DNA of 15,766 nt from Verrucomicrobiota bacterium. GTDB taxonomy: Bacteria > Verrucomicrobiota > Verrucomicrobiia > Limisphaerales > JADLHS01. Numbering within the stretch: position 1 is the first letter of the stretch; each line of letters begins with the position of its first letter. The notes below the pieces were generated by a model, which was not told the DNA's origin, did no database searches, and saw nothing but the letters and a program-made list of their open reading frames with translations. The stretch spans positions 1 through 15,766 of the forward strand of contig SCTL01000216.1 in NCBI GenBank assembly GCA_004297495.1, written 5' to 3'. The position numbers were made by a program, and so were the translations under genes. This document shows, piece after piece, positions 1-7,956 of the stretch.

Positions 1-303
1 ATTGCTGTCCACCACCGCCGCCGCGCCGCTCACGCGCACCTGGCCGAGGTAAGTCGAGACGACCACCGAGGGCTTGATGTTTGGCAACACGAGATAGGCG
101 TCGGTGGAATTGAGATTGATGGTGCAACCGGAGAGCGGGCTGGCGGAATTGGTGATGCGCAACTCGCAGCGATTGCTCATCACCACGGTGGTGTTGGTCA
201 AGCCGGGGAAGGTCTGCACGCCGTTGGTGACGACGAGCGTTTGCGCCGCGCCAATCAACGGGAGGAACAACACGAGCCGAATGATCGCAAGCCGTTTGAG
301 CAT
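1..303 (-). CDS. Secreted hypothetical protein, N-terminal 101 residues only (runs off left edge)
   Basis: I translated the minus strand from the ATG at 303 and found an open frame to the window edge. It begins with a typical Sec signal peptide: MLKR, then a hydrophobic stretch (LAIIRLVLFLPLIG) and a likely cleavage site AAQ-T near residue 21. The mature part is rich in Val, Thr, Asn and Ser (LVVTNGVQTF, RCELRITNSASPLSGCTINL), which suggests a beta-rich secreted domain. I do not recognise a catalytic motif in the visible part. I recall similar N-terminal domains in large extracellular verrucomicrobial proteins, but the function cannot be named. It lies 77 bp downstream of the GH16 gene on the same strand, so it may be co-expressed and also act outside the cell. 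No Shine-Dalgarno sequence precedes the ATG. The gene is cut by the window, not visibly broken. Confidence 0.75.
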   Translation of the reverse strand, partial: MLKRLAIIRLVLFLPLIGAAQTLVVTNGVQTFPGLTNTTVVMSNRCELRITNSASPLSGCTINLNSTDAYLVLPNIKPSVVVSTYLGQVRVSGAAAVVDSN

Positions 304-380
304 GTTGGAAAAAACTACACCAACCGTCACGCAATGGATACAACCCGAACGGGTGATTTTGGCTTCAAAACCCCGTTCCA

Positions 381-3300
381 CTACGGATTCTGGATCAGCC
401 GGAAGAAAACTGTCTCCTGCGCGGCGTCAATCGGCACGCTTACAGGACTGGTGTCGCCGTCAGGATAGTCCGCCCACGAGCCGCCGCTCACGTCCATGCC
501 GGGGTCGAGCGTGTTGGTCTGCGCCTGGAGTTTGAAATTGCCGGACCAGTTGAACTGAAGGCTCGTGCCCGAGTTGATGAAGTTCAGCGTGGGCGGCGGG
601 TCAACAGCAGTCACACTGATCGTGCCGTCCACGGTGAGATTGTTCGTGTTCCAAGTGTAACCGGCGGGCAGCGTGACGGTGCTGAAAGTTCCCGAGCGCG
701 CGCCGGTCCAATCGAACAAATCAAACGTGTCTCCAGTTTGCAGCAACGCGCCGACGTTCGTGACCACCAGCGCGCCGGCGTAGGTGATGGAAGTCGTCAC
801 GAGCCGGTCGCAGTTCGGCGAGCCACCGCGATTCAGTTCCATCAAAGTTGTTCCAGCCAGCGTCACGGAATTGCTCACGGTCAACACGCCGACAGAATTG
901 CCGGGGGACAACACGCTGCTGTCAATCAACGTCACCGGCCCGCGAATCACGCCGTTGCCCGAAAGTGTGGCGTTCACCAGCGTCACGGTGTTCGTGCCGA
1001 TGACGCCGTTGACGCGGAGCGTGCCGTTCGTGACCGCCGTTATTCCCGAATAAACGTTCGTGCCCGCGAGCGTGAGCGTGCCCGAACCGTTTTTCGCGAC
1101 AGCGTTGCCGAAGGTCGTGCCGTTCGTGATCACGCCGGTGACGAGAAAATTTCCGCCGCCTTGAAACGTATTCGTGCGAACGCTGGTCAGCGACTGAATG
1201 CCGATGATGCCGCTCAAGGTCAGCGTGTCGGCGTCGCACTGATAGGTGTAAGCGTTGCCGCCGGAGCCGAAGGTGATGTTGCCGGCCAGCGTGTTGTCGC
1301 CCGCGAGATTCACGATGGCGGGCGTGGAGTTGTTGCGACCGTTGAGCGTGACGGGCTGCGGCAGACTGAGGTTGCCGGCCGAGCCATCGAGTTGCAGTTG
1401 CGAGGTGGCGGAGTTTTGATTACGAATCTGAATCGCCGTCGCTCCCGCGAGCGAGCCGGAGAGCCGCAACACGCCATCGTTGCCGGACGAGTTTTGGAAC
1501 GTGTCCACGTTCAACGTGCCGGTGAACGTGTTGTTGCCCGCGAGCATCAACATGCCCGCTCCCGCCTTCGTCACGCTGCCGCTGCCCGTGAACGCGCCGT
1601 AAAAAATGTTCGTGACGTTGACGTTCGTGCCGATGACCAGCGTGACCGCCGCGCCGGAGGCGTTGGTGAGGGCGAGATTGCGCGTGCCTTTGATGCTGCC
1701 AACGTTCGCAATGGTTAGCGCCCCGAAATTCAACAGGCCCGTGTCATCGAACTCCAGATCAAGGGTGCTGTTGCGGAGCGCGTGGGCGTTGGTGATGACC
1801 AGCGTGCCGCCCGCGAGCCGGGTGTCGCCGCTGAAAATATTCGACGCGCCGAGCGTGAATGTGCCCGCCGCGACGGTGAGATTTAATTTTCGCGTGCCGC
1901 TGCCGAGCGTGTCTTGCAGGACGCCGGTGAACGCAGTGTTCGAAGTAACGCCGGAAACTGTCAGCGTGGAATTGCTCACCGTGCTGCTGTTGCCGACCGT
2001 GGCCCCGTTGGCGGTGTTCTTTTGCAGACCGTTGAGCGTTTGATTGAAGCCGGCGAGATCGAACGTGGCCGCGGCTGACGAACCGATTTCCAAAACGGCG
2101 TTGGTCGCGAGTCCGTCGTTCGCGCCGAGCACCGTCGTGCCGGAATCAAGGAAGAGTTTGTAGTCGCCGCCGCCGGAGAATACGGCGCGATTCGCGCGCA
2201 GGTGAATGCCGCCGCCGGCGAGCGAAGTCATCGGGCCGGTGACGATCAAGCCGCCGCTCGTGTTTCCGCCGTCGAACGCGCCGCCGTTGGTCGTCGTGCC
2301 GCCGTTCGGTGTGATGGTCGAGAAAGTAATCGCGCCGCTGAGTGTAGCGGAACCGGAGGCTGGGCCTTTGATGATGCCCGTGCCGACGATGCCGACCGGG
2401 CCGCCAATGACGATGTCATTCGTGAAAGCCGAGCCCGCGACAATCGTGACTTGCTGGCCGGAGTTCGTGACGAGCAAGGGCCCGGTGCCGAGTCCCGTGT
2501 TGGCGCTGAGGTTGATAATGCCGCCGCTGACGATCGTGCCGCCGGAATAGGAATTCGCGCCCGTGAGGTTGAGCGTGCCGGAGCCGGACTTCGCCAGCCC
2601 GCCGCTGCCGGAAATGTTGTTGGCGTTGGTCAGCGTGACCGAGTGATTGAAGGCGAGCGTGCCGTGGTCAAAGATCGCGCCCGGGCCGAGCACGCCAACG
2701 GCGGTGCCGTTTCCAAGCTGTAATGTGCCGCCGTTGATTGTGGTCGGGCCGGAGTTGTCGTTCGTCGTGAGCATCGTGACCGTGCCGGAATTATTTTTCA
2801 CCAGGCCGGTCGCGCCGGTGATTTTGCCGACGCCGCTGAAAGCGTAATTGCCCGTCGAGTTCACCGTGATCGAGTTCGGGATCACGCCGAGCGTCAGGTT
2901 CACCGTGCGGTTCGTGGCTGTGTCGTCGAAGGTCACATTGTCGCCAGGATTGAAGTCGTCGAGCACGACTCCGTTGAGCCAGTTGCTGCTCGTGGCCACG
3001 TCCCATTTGTTCGCCGCGCCGTCGCCGAGCCAGATGAGATTTTGCGGATTGGAAACGACCACGAGTCCGATCTCGTTCGTCACGGAATCGTCCACCGTCA
3101 GGGTCGCCACGGGCGCGAAGCCGGTGAAGGTGACGATGAAATTCGTCGCGCCGCCGGTGCGCGCGCCGGCGTATTTGACAACGGTGTAGCGGCCGTTGGT
3201 GAGGCTGCCGGTGACGGGCGTGATCTGAATCACATTCGTACCGGACAGATTCAAATCGCCGGCGACGGCGATCAGATCGTTCACGCCCGCGCCGACGGTG

Positions 3301-5858
3301 ACGTTGGTGGTCAACTCGAAGAAGTTCGTCACGCCGCCGCCGAGCGTGAGGTTGTTCGAGAAGGTCAGCGTTCCCGCGCTGAGGCCGGGGCTGATCTTCG
3401 CAGTGCTCGTCGTGTTCACGTTGCCGATGACAGCGCCCACACCGCCGAGAGTTTGATTCGCGGCGAGTGTGAACGTGCCGGTGAGTTGCGAAACGTCGAA
3501 CGTCGCGCCGCTGTTCACGGTGATCGAACTTGAGTTCGCCATCGAAGCTGTGCCGGATAACGTGAGTTTGCCGCCGGCGATGAGCGTCGGGCCAGAGAAG
3601 GTGTTGTTGCCCGCGAGCATGAGCGTGCCGGAATTTGTTCTGATCAAGCCCACGGTCGCGCTGCCGTTTTGAATCTGGCCGGCGACCAAATGATTTCCTG
3701 CGCCCTGAAACGTGAGCGTGCGCGTGCCGCTCGCCGAGGAGGTGATCGTGCCGCCGAGCGCGAGCGTGCCGGCGTCGGACTGGAAACGATAGTCCGAACC
3801 GCCAACGGTGATCGTGACGCCACCAGCCAGCATGTTGCTGCCCGCAAGATTTTGAATCGCGGGGACGCTGACGTTGCGACCGGCGAGCGAGAGGGCTTGC
3901 GACAGGGAAATGTTTCCACCGCTGCCATCGAGTTGGAGCGTGGAACTGCCGCCGGTGTTGTTGCGAATGGAAATCGGCGACGACGCGCTGGAGACGGCGG
4001 CGCTGGATTTGAGCTTCAGCACGCCGTCGTTGTCGGTCGTGGAGTTGCTGTCCACGTAGAGCGAGCCGGTGAACGTGTTGTTGCCTTCGAGCGAGACTGT
4101 GCCCGTGCCGGCCTTTTGCACGCTGACCGTGCCGCCGCCGGTGCCGTTCTGAATCGTGCCGGAAACAATTGTGGGTGAGTCACCCAAAAACGTGAGTGTG
4201 CGCGCGCTGCCCGGCGTGCTGGCGGGAAGAAGGCCAGCGAGGTTCAGCGTGCCGCCGTCGCACTCGATCCAGTAATTTGCGCCGCCGACCGCGAGGAGGA
4301 GATTGCCGGAAAGCGTGTTGCTGCCGGCCTGATTGCGAATAGCGGAGGTCGAGGCGTTGCGTGCGGCGAGGGAGATGTCTTTGGTAATGACGAGATTGCC
4401 GGAAGTGCCGTCAAGATCGAGCCGCGAGGTGCCGCTGTTGTTGTTCCGAATCCAAATCGGCGACGCGACGTTGGAGATGGACGCGGAGTTTTTGATTCGC
4501 ACCACACCGTCGTCGCTGCTGCTGCTGGCGGTGTCCACGTTGAGCGTGCCGGTGAAGTTGCTGTTGTTGCCGGAGAGGACTAGCGTAGCCCAGCCGTCTT
4601 TCGTGAGCGAATTTGTGCCGGAAAGTGAACCTGCCATCGTGAGCGTGCGGTCGGGGCCGACGTGCCAGGTTTGATTGGCGGTGAGATTCACAGCGGAGTT
4701 GAAGGTGACGCCGCCGCCGGTCGAGGCCACGTCCACGCCACCGCTGCCGAGATTGAGCGTGCTGCCGTTGATGGTGAATGTGCCGTCGAGAAAGACGAGT
4801 TTGCGCACGGAGAAGTTGGTGCCGAGATTGCAACTGTCAGCGGCGGAAAGTGTGGAGAAGCAGACTTCCTCGTTCGGTTGTGGAATGCGGCTGGCGATCC
4901 AGTTGGCGGAGTTGGTCCAGTAACTCGAACTCGCGCCGCTCCAATAAACCTGATTCGTCGGTGCGTAGTAGCGTACGTAGTCCACGACCATTTTCGTGCC
5001 GCTGCTGCCGAGCGCGCCGTAGCCGCCGCTGGGAATTCCGCCGGCCCAGCTCGACCCGTCCACGATGCTGCTCAGGAGAATCCATTCGGGCGTGCCGGAG
5101 TTGCCGGAACTGGTCGAGTATTGCCAAGCGTTATCAATGTAAAATTGCGAGCCGCCGGAATTCCACAGCAAGCCATACGTGTGAAAGCCGCTGTTCAACC
5201 CGCTGCCGTAGGGATTCGGGCTCGGGCCGACCGTCGTGCCCCAGCCCGCGCAGTAACCGGAGTAGCCGTCGTAGTGGATGTAAGTGTTGACGCCGCCGCT
5301 GATGTTGTTGCCACTGCTGTCCTGGCTGCGATGTTCGCACACGTCAATTTCCGAGCCGGCGTAAAAGGGATTACCGAGGAAGCGGGATTGATACGGGCAA
5401 TCGTCCTCGTGATCGGCTTGCAGCCAGAACGCGGACCACATGCCGGCGGAGTCGTTGTAGTCAATGCTCGCCTCCAGGAATCCGTAACGCGGATGGAATT
5501 TATTTCGCGATTCGAGAATGGCCGTGTAATGCGTGCCGCCGGAAGTGTAAGTGGTGATCGTCAGATGTCCTCCGCTCACCGAGATGGCGCTGCCGGTGTT
5601 GACGGCGTCATGATAGCCGCCGCTCCAGTAGCCCCACTTGCTCGAGTCGAGCGACGAGCCGCTGAATTCATCCGACCACACGAGATAATAGCCGGCGGGT
5701 GGCGTGGCAGGAGACCTTTGTTCGGTCATGAGAAAGAACACCAGACACAAAACGAAGGCGGGAAGAAAAGAATGGCTGCAACGCGCGGCAAACCTGTGAA
5801 GTGCGGCGTGAATTCTCTGGCACGGGTTGAAACGCCAGCGGAGAGAAATACGATTCAT
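381..5858 (-). CDS. Secreted GH16 family beta-glucanase fused to a long autotransporter-associated beta-strand repeat region
   Basis: The protein is 1825 aa from the preferred ATG at 5858; an in-frame ATG at 5927 would add 23 residues. I prefer 5858 because the protein then begins MNRISLRWRF, a basic n-region before a hydrophobic core (FLPAFVLCLVFFLM, about residues 31-44), as in a long signal peptide. Residues about 54-299 are a glycoside hydrolase family 16 domain (laminarinase/lichenase type): WSDEFSG at the start, GMWSAFWLQ, then SEIDVCEH. The last contains the catalytic E-x-D-x-x-E signature (nucleophile E170, D172, acid/base E175). W-rich linkers follow (VYWSGASSSYWTNSANW near 304; IWLGDGAANKWDVATSSNW near 942). 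There are about seven passenger-type repeats (for example AGAGMLMLAGNNTFTG, NGSGTLTLAGTNVYSG). The final 70 residues are a verrucomicrobial tail ending FFRLIQNP. No outer-membrane barrel is present. Likely role: hydrolysis of an external beta-glucan such as laminarin, agar or carrageenan; the substrate is not decided by sequence alone. Confidence 0.9.
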   Translation of the reverse strand: MNRISLRWRFNPCQRIHAALHRFAARCSHSFLPAFVLCLVFFLMTEQRSPATPPAGYYLVWSDEFSGSSLDSSKWGYWSGGYHDAVNTGSAISVSGGHLTITTYTSGGTHYTAILESRNKFHPRYGFLEASIDYNDSAGMWSAFWLQADHEDDCPYQSRFLGNPFYAGSEIDVCEHRSQDSSGNNISGGVNTYIHYDGYSGYCAGWGTTVGPSPNPYGSGLNSGFHTYGLLWNSGGSQFYIDNAWQYSTSSGNSGTPEWILLSSIVDGSSWAGGIPSGGYGALGSSGTKMVVDYVRYYAPTNQVYWSGASSSYWTNSANWIASRIPQPNEEVCFSTLSAADSCNLGTNFSVRKLVFLDGTFTINGSTLNLGSGGVDVASTGGGVTFNSAVNLTANQTWHVGPDRTLTMAGSLSGTNSLTKDGWATLVLSGNNSNFTGTLNVDTASSSSDDGVVRIKNSASISNVASPIWIRNNNSGTSRLDLDGTSGNLVITKDISLAARNASTSAIRNQAGSNTLSGNLLLAVGGANYWIECDGGTLNLAGLLPASTPGSARTLTFLGDSPTIVSGTIQNGTGGGTVSVQKAGTGTVSLEGNNTFTGSLYVDSNSTTDNDGVLKLKSSAAVSSASSPISIRNNTGGSSTLQLDGSGGNISLSQALSLAGRNVSVPAIQNLAGSNMLAGGVTITVGGSDYRFQSDAGTLALGGTITSSASGTRTLTFQGAGNHLVAGQIQNGSATVGLIRTNSGTLMLAGNNTFSGPTLIAGGKLTLSGTASMANSSSITVNSGATFDVSQLTGTFTLAANQTLGGVGAVIGNVNTTSTAKISPGLSAGTLTFSNNLTLGGGVTNFFELTTNVTVGAGVNDLIAVAGDLNLSGTNVIQITPVTGSLTNGRYTVVKYAGARTGGATNFIVTFTGFAPVATLTVDDSVTNEIGLVVVSNPQNLIWLGDGAANKWDVATSSNWLNGVVLDDFNPGDNVTFDDTATNRTVNLTLGVIPNSITVNSTGNYAFSGVGKITGATGLVKNNSGTVTMLTTNDNSGPTTINGGTLQLGNGTAVGVLGPGAIFDHGTLAFNHSVTLTNANNISGSGGLAKSGSGTLNLTGANSYSGGTIVSGGIINLSANTGLGTGPLLVTNSGQQVTIVAGSAFTNDIVIGGPVGIVGTGIIKGPASGSATLSGAITFSTITPNGGTTTNGGAFDGGNTSGGLIVTGPMTSLAGGGIHLRANRAVFSGGGDYKLFLDSGTTVLGANDGLATNAVLEIGSSAAATFDLAGFNQTLNGLQKNTANGATVGNSSTVSNSTLTVSGVTSNTAFTGVLQDTLGSGTRKLNLTVAAGTFTLGASNIFSGDTRLAGGTLVITNAHALRNSTLDLEFDDTGLLNFGALTIANVGSIKGTRNLALTNASGAAVTLVIGTNVNVTNIFYGAFTGSGSVTKAGAGMLMLAGNNTFTGTLNVDTFQNSSGNDGVLRLSGSLAGATAIQIRNQNSATSQLQLDGSAGNLSLPQPVTLNGRNNSTPAIVNLAGDNTLAGNITFGSGGNAYTYQCDADTLTLSGIIGIQSLTSVRTNTFQGGGNFLVTGVITNGTTFGNAVAKNGSGTLTLAGTNVYSGITAVTNGTLRVNGVIGTNTVTLVNATLSGNGVIRGPVTLIDSSVLSPGNSVGVLTVSNSVTLAGTTLMELNRGGSPNCDRLVTTSITYAGALVVTNVGALLQTGDTFDLFDWTGARSGTFSTVTLPAGYTWNTNNLTVDGTISVTAVDPPPTLNFINSGTSLQFNWSGNFKLQAQTNTLDPGMDVSGGSWADYPDGDTSPVSVPIDAAQETVFFRLIQNP
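1119..1574 (-). repeat. Long beta-strand module, copy 3 (about 152 residues)
   Basis: Residues about 1429-1580 of the GH16 fusion protein, some 700 residues after copy 2. Motifs in order are VTKAGAGMLMLAGNNTFTG, TLNVD, NDGVLRLSG, IQIRNQNSA, LQLDGSAGNL, LNGRNNSTPAI, AGDNTLAG, DTLTLSG, RTNTFQGGG and GVITNG. The spacing matches copies 1 and 2, so the three share an ancestor. Confidence 0.8.
3657..4121 (-). repeat. Long beta-strand module, copy 2 (about 155 residues)
   Basis: Residues about 580-734 of the GH16 fusion protein, directly after copy 1. It repeats the motif order with VQKAGTGTVSLEGNNTFTG, DNDGVLKLKS, ISIRNNTGG, LQLDGSGGNI, LAGRNVSVPAI, AGSNMLAG, GTLALGG, RTLTFQGAG and GQIQNG. It is more like copies 1 and 3 than like the simple short repeats that separate it from copy 3. 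Confidence 0.8.
4140..4607 (-). repeat. Long beta-strand module, copy 1 (about 156 residues)
   Basis: Residues about 418-573 of the GH16 fusion protein. The order of motifs is LTKDGWATLVLSGNNSNFTG, TLNVD, DDGVVRIKN, IWIRNNNSG, LDLDGTSGNL, LAARNASTSAI, AGSNTLSG, GTLNLAG, RTLTF, GTIQNG. The same order occurs in copies 2 and 3. Confidence 0.8.
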
Positions 5859-6042
5859 GAAAGTTTCAAGTTCGTCCACGTTGAATGATTGCGCATTACT
5901 TAACACGAACTGCGAAGACGCGTCCATTACCCGTTCGGGGAGTCATTCTGGTGGAAGCACGAGCCGGTTCGCGAACAACTCGGTGCATCGGCAGCTTGCG
6001 CGCGTGCGCGGCTTTTGAGACTTTGAGCGCGTTGAAAGGATT

Positions 6043-6130
<88 letters not shown>

Positions 6131-6326
6131 GTCTGCGCCCGGGTGGTTTCGTCAGGGTTTGACCGTAGCCTGCCGTCATGCGCTGCCGCAGCCGGTGTCC
6201 GGGTTGTTTCCGCGGAATAAACCTTCCCTGCCTTCGGCACCTGCGCTAAGGTCGCTTCGCGTTCGGTGCGCGGCCGGGGAGCGGAGCGGACCGACGGGTA
6301 GTGCGAAACCCAGAGATTTTTGTCCG

Positions 6327-6572
6327 ATGAAGATGTTGCTTCAGCATATACGAACTCAGCTTTACCTGCGCAGTCTGGGGAATTGGACGGCCAATCCACA
6401 CGAGGCACACGACTTTCAACACTCGCAACGGGCAATGGATTTTGCGCGCGAGCACGGACTGTCCGGCGTGCAACTGGCCGTGAAATTCAGCGACGCGCAG
6501 TTTGATGAGGTGTTTCCGATCCCGCAGTCAACTTCGCAACCGACCACGCAATCCCCGCCCAGGCAGGACTAA
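6327..6572 (+). CDS. Small conserved hypothetical protein (81 aa)
   Basis: An 81-residue cytoplasmic protein starting MKMLLQHIRTQLYL. The core (SLGNWTANPHEAHDF, then QRAMDFAREHGLSGVQLAVK and FSDAQFDEVFPIP) is not low-complexity. I recall similar short proteins in other Verrucomicrobiota; the function is unknown to me. I chose the ATG at 6327 because the longer in-frame reading would run through the tRNA gene and use nonsense-like sequence. There is no signal peptide or membrane segment. The last residues (STSQPTTQSPPRQD) are probably disordered. The gene converges on the racemase gene, with only 19 bp between the two stop codons. No ribosome-binding site is evident. A role as a small adaptor or regulator is possible, but nothing here proves it. 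Confidence 0.65.
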   Translation: MKMLLQHIRTQLYLRSLGNWTANPHEAHDFQHSQRAMDFAREHGLSGVQLAVKFSDAQFDEVFPIPQSTSQPTTQSPPRQD

Positions 6573-6591
6573 AAGTGGTCGACCAGAGGAA

Positions 6592-7869
6592 TCACCGCGC
6601 GGACCAAGCCGGTGGATTCTTCAAGCGATAGAGCATCTCGCCGGCTTTCGGCACGAACAATACGCCTTCGTGCTCGCGGTTTTGGAAATCCTCCAACCGG
6701 ATCGTCTTCGGATCGCGATAGCCGAGGTTGATTTTCTTGCAGATCGCTTCCGGAATGCCGGTTGCGAGCGTCACCTGCACGCGGCATTTCTCCGTGCCGT
6801 TGTTCATCACGCCGATGCCGCGAACGTGGGTCGAGTGTGCCAGCACGCCCCACGGATAACTCTTAAACTTGTCCCACTGCTTCAAAAAATAATCGCGGCA
6901 ATGATAGCCGATTTCCTCGATGACTCTTCCGTGCGTGACCGAAATCTCCGTCACGTGCGGCGCGTAAATGATGAGTTCGCCGCCGTCGGCCACCACCGGT
7001 TCGAGTTTATACATGCCTTTGCCGGCGACCCAGAGATCGTCATACATCGGCGGCATGTTTGAGAGCACGGTCTTGAACGGCGCGTCTTTGTAAATGATGT
7101 GGATTTGCCGCGAGAGTTCACTCGCGGCGTCCCACGCCGCCTCGGGCGTGCCGGCGCAAAGTCCTGCCAGCGTCTTGTCCGGTGCGACAACCATGCAAAA
7201 GCAAAGTTTGTCCACCTTCACCAGCGCACCGGCGCGATCCACCACCTTGCGCACGGGCGTCCATTTGCTGCCGATGATCATCGGGTTGGTGACCACCGCG
7301 CCAAGCCAGTGGAAGAAATTCAAAATCTTCGGCCCGCCCACGCCGGGGAAAAGATATTTGTTGCCGCCCGAGAAGCCGACCACTTCGTGCGGGAACACCG
7401 GCCCGACGATGATGATCTGGTCGTAATTGAAAACCAGCTTGTTGATCTCGACGGGCACGTCCATCGAAAACAATCCGCCGGTGAGTTCCTTCACGTCGGC
7501 GGAAGTGAGAGCGCCGATTTCCTTCAACGCGGCAGGATTGTCCCATTCGTGATTGAAGAAGCGGACTTTCTTGAACTCGTGGCGATGTTGCTCGACGGAA
7601 ATTTCCAGCCGATGACAAATCGCCTCCTCGCTCATCGGCGGATGCGTGCCGAGCGCAACGAGCACATCCAACTCTTTCGTCGCCTCGCCGATCTGCTGGA
7701 AAATGGTTTTGAACAATAGTCCAACCGGTGCGGTGCGCGTGTGATCCGGCACGATCAGCAAAATCCTTTTGCCGCGATAATCTGACGCCGGCAGCGCCTG
7801 CGCGACGACTTCGGCGACCTGCGCGTCCGTCAGCTTGCCGGGAAAAGCGGATTTGGAGATGAGGTTCAT
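6592..7869 (-). CDS. larA: LarA-family nickel-pincer (lactate racemase-type) racemase/epimerase
   Basis: 425 aa, the usual family length. The motifs and spacing of Ni-dependent lactate racemase (DUF2088 N-terminal domain plus C-terminal domain) are all present: PDHTR (D42, R45), ALGTH (H76), and HEVVGFSGGNKYLFPGVGG with H161 and K171, then H187 in NFFH. The H-to-K spacing of 10 and K-to-H spacing of 16 match H174, K184 and H200 of Lactobacillus plantarum LarA as I remember them. K184 carries the covalent pyridinium-dithio nickel cofactor and H200 binds nickel. K284 fits the remaining catalytic lysine. The family interconverts the configuration at C2 of alpha-hydroxy acids by hydride transfer. 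The cofactor makers LarB, LarC and LarE are not in the window. Because it lies downstream of a mannonate oxidoreductase gene, a sugar acid is a likelier substrate than lactate; that is inference. No Shine-Dalgarno sequence is seen. Confidence 0.88.
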   Translation of the reverse strand: MNLISKSAFPGKLTDAQVAEVVAQALPASDYRGKRILLIVPDHTRTAPVGLLFKTIFQQIGEATKELDVLVALGTHPPMSEEAICHRLEISVEQHRHEFKKVRFFNHEWDNPAALKEIGALTSADVKELTGGLFSMDVPVEINKLVFNYDQIIIVGPVFPHEVVGFSGGNKYLFPGVGGPKILNFFHWLGAVVTNPMIIGSKWTPVRKVVDRAGALVKVDKLCFCMVVAPDKTLAGLCAGTPEAAWDAASELSRQIHIIYKDAPFKTVLSNMPPMYDDLWVAGKGMYKLEPVVADGGELIIYAPHVTEISVTHGRVIEEIGYHCRDYFLKQWDKFKSYPWGVLAHSTHVRGIGVMNNGTEKCRVQVTLATGIPEAICKKINLGYRDPKTIRLEDFQNREHEGVLFVPKAGEMLYRLKNPPAWSAR

Positions 7870-7881
7870 GGAAGAAAATTA

Positions 7882-7951
7882 AACCACGAATGAACACAAA
7901 TAAACACGAATGACAGAACTAATTCGTGTCCATTCGGGTTCATTCGTGGTT
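7882..7951. repeat. 30-bp imperfect inverted repeat built of 10-bp units
   Basis: The left arm (7882-7911) and right arm (7922-7951) are complementary at 26 of 30 positions around a 10-nt loop. Each arm consists of three variants of a 10-bp unit (CACGAATGAA-like on the left, TTCGTGTCCA-like on the right). The element fills nearly the whole gap between the SDR stop codon (7957) and the larA start (7869). An RNA crossing it would form a long hairpin. I recall similar CACGAATGAACAC-type repeats scattered between genes in this and other phyla. It may be a REP-like element, an mRNA stabiliser or a partial terminator; there is no U-tract typical of an intrinsic terminator. Confidence 0.85.
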
Positions 7952-7956
7952 GAAGA

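Noticed and set aside
343..354. ACCCGAACGGGT dyad in the gap between the GH16 gene and the next gene
   Set aside because: A 5-bp stem with a 2-nt loop and no adjacent U-run; too small to call a terminator.
738..1718. 326-codon plus-strand frame rich in Arg and Ala
   Set aside because: Antisense to the beta-strand repeat region; its apparent periodicity only mirrors the repeats on the other strand.
381..5858. DNA-level periodicity in the repeat gene as a CRISPR array or satellite
   Set aside because: The repeated words (such as GAACGTGTTGTTGCCCGCGAG-like strings) are irregularly spaced and encode the protein repeats in one continuous frame.
4662..5888. 408-codon plus-strand frame
   Set aside because: Antisense to the GH16 domain; Ala/Arg/Val-rich with no domain signs.
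7118..7897. 259-codon minus-strand frame overlapping larA
   Set aside because: A frame-shifted shadow of larA with Arg-rich composition; larA in the other frame has all catalytic motifs.
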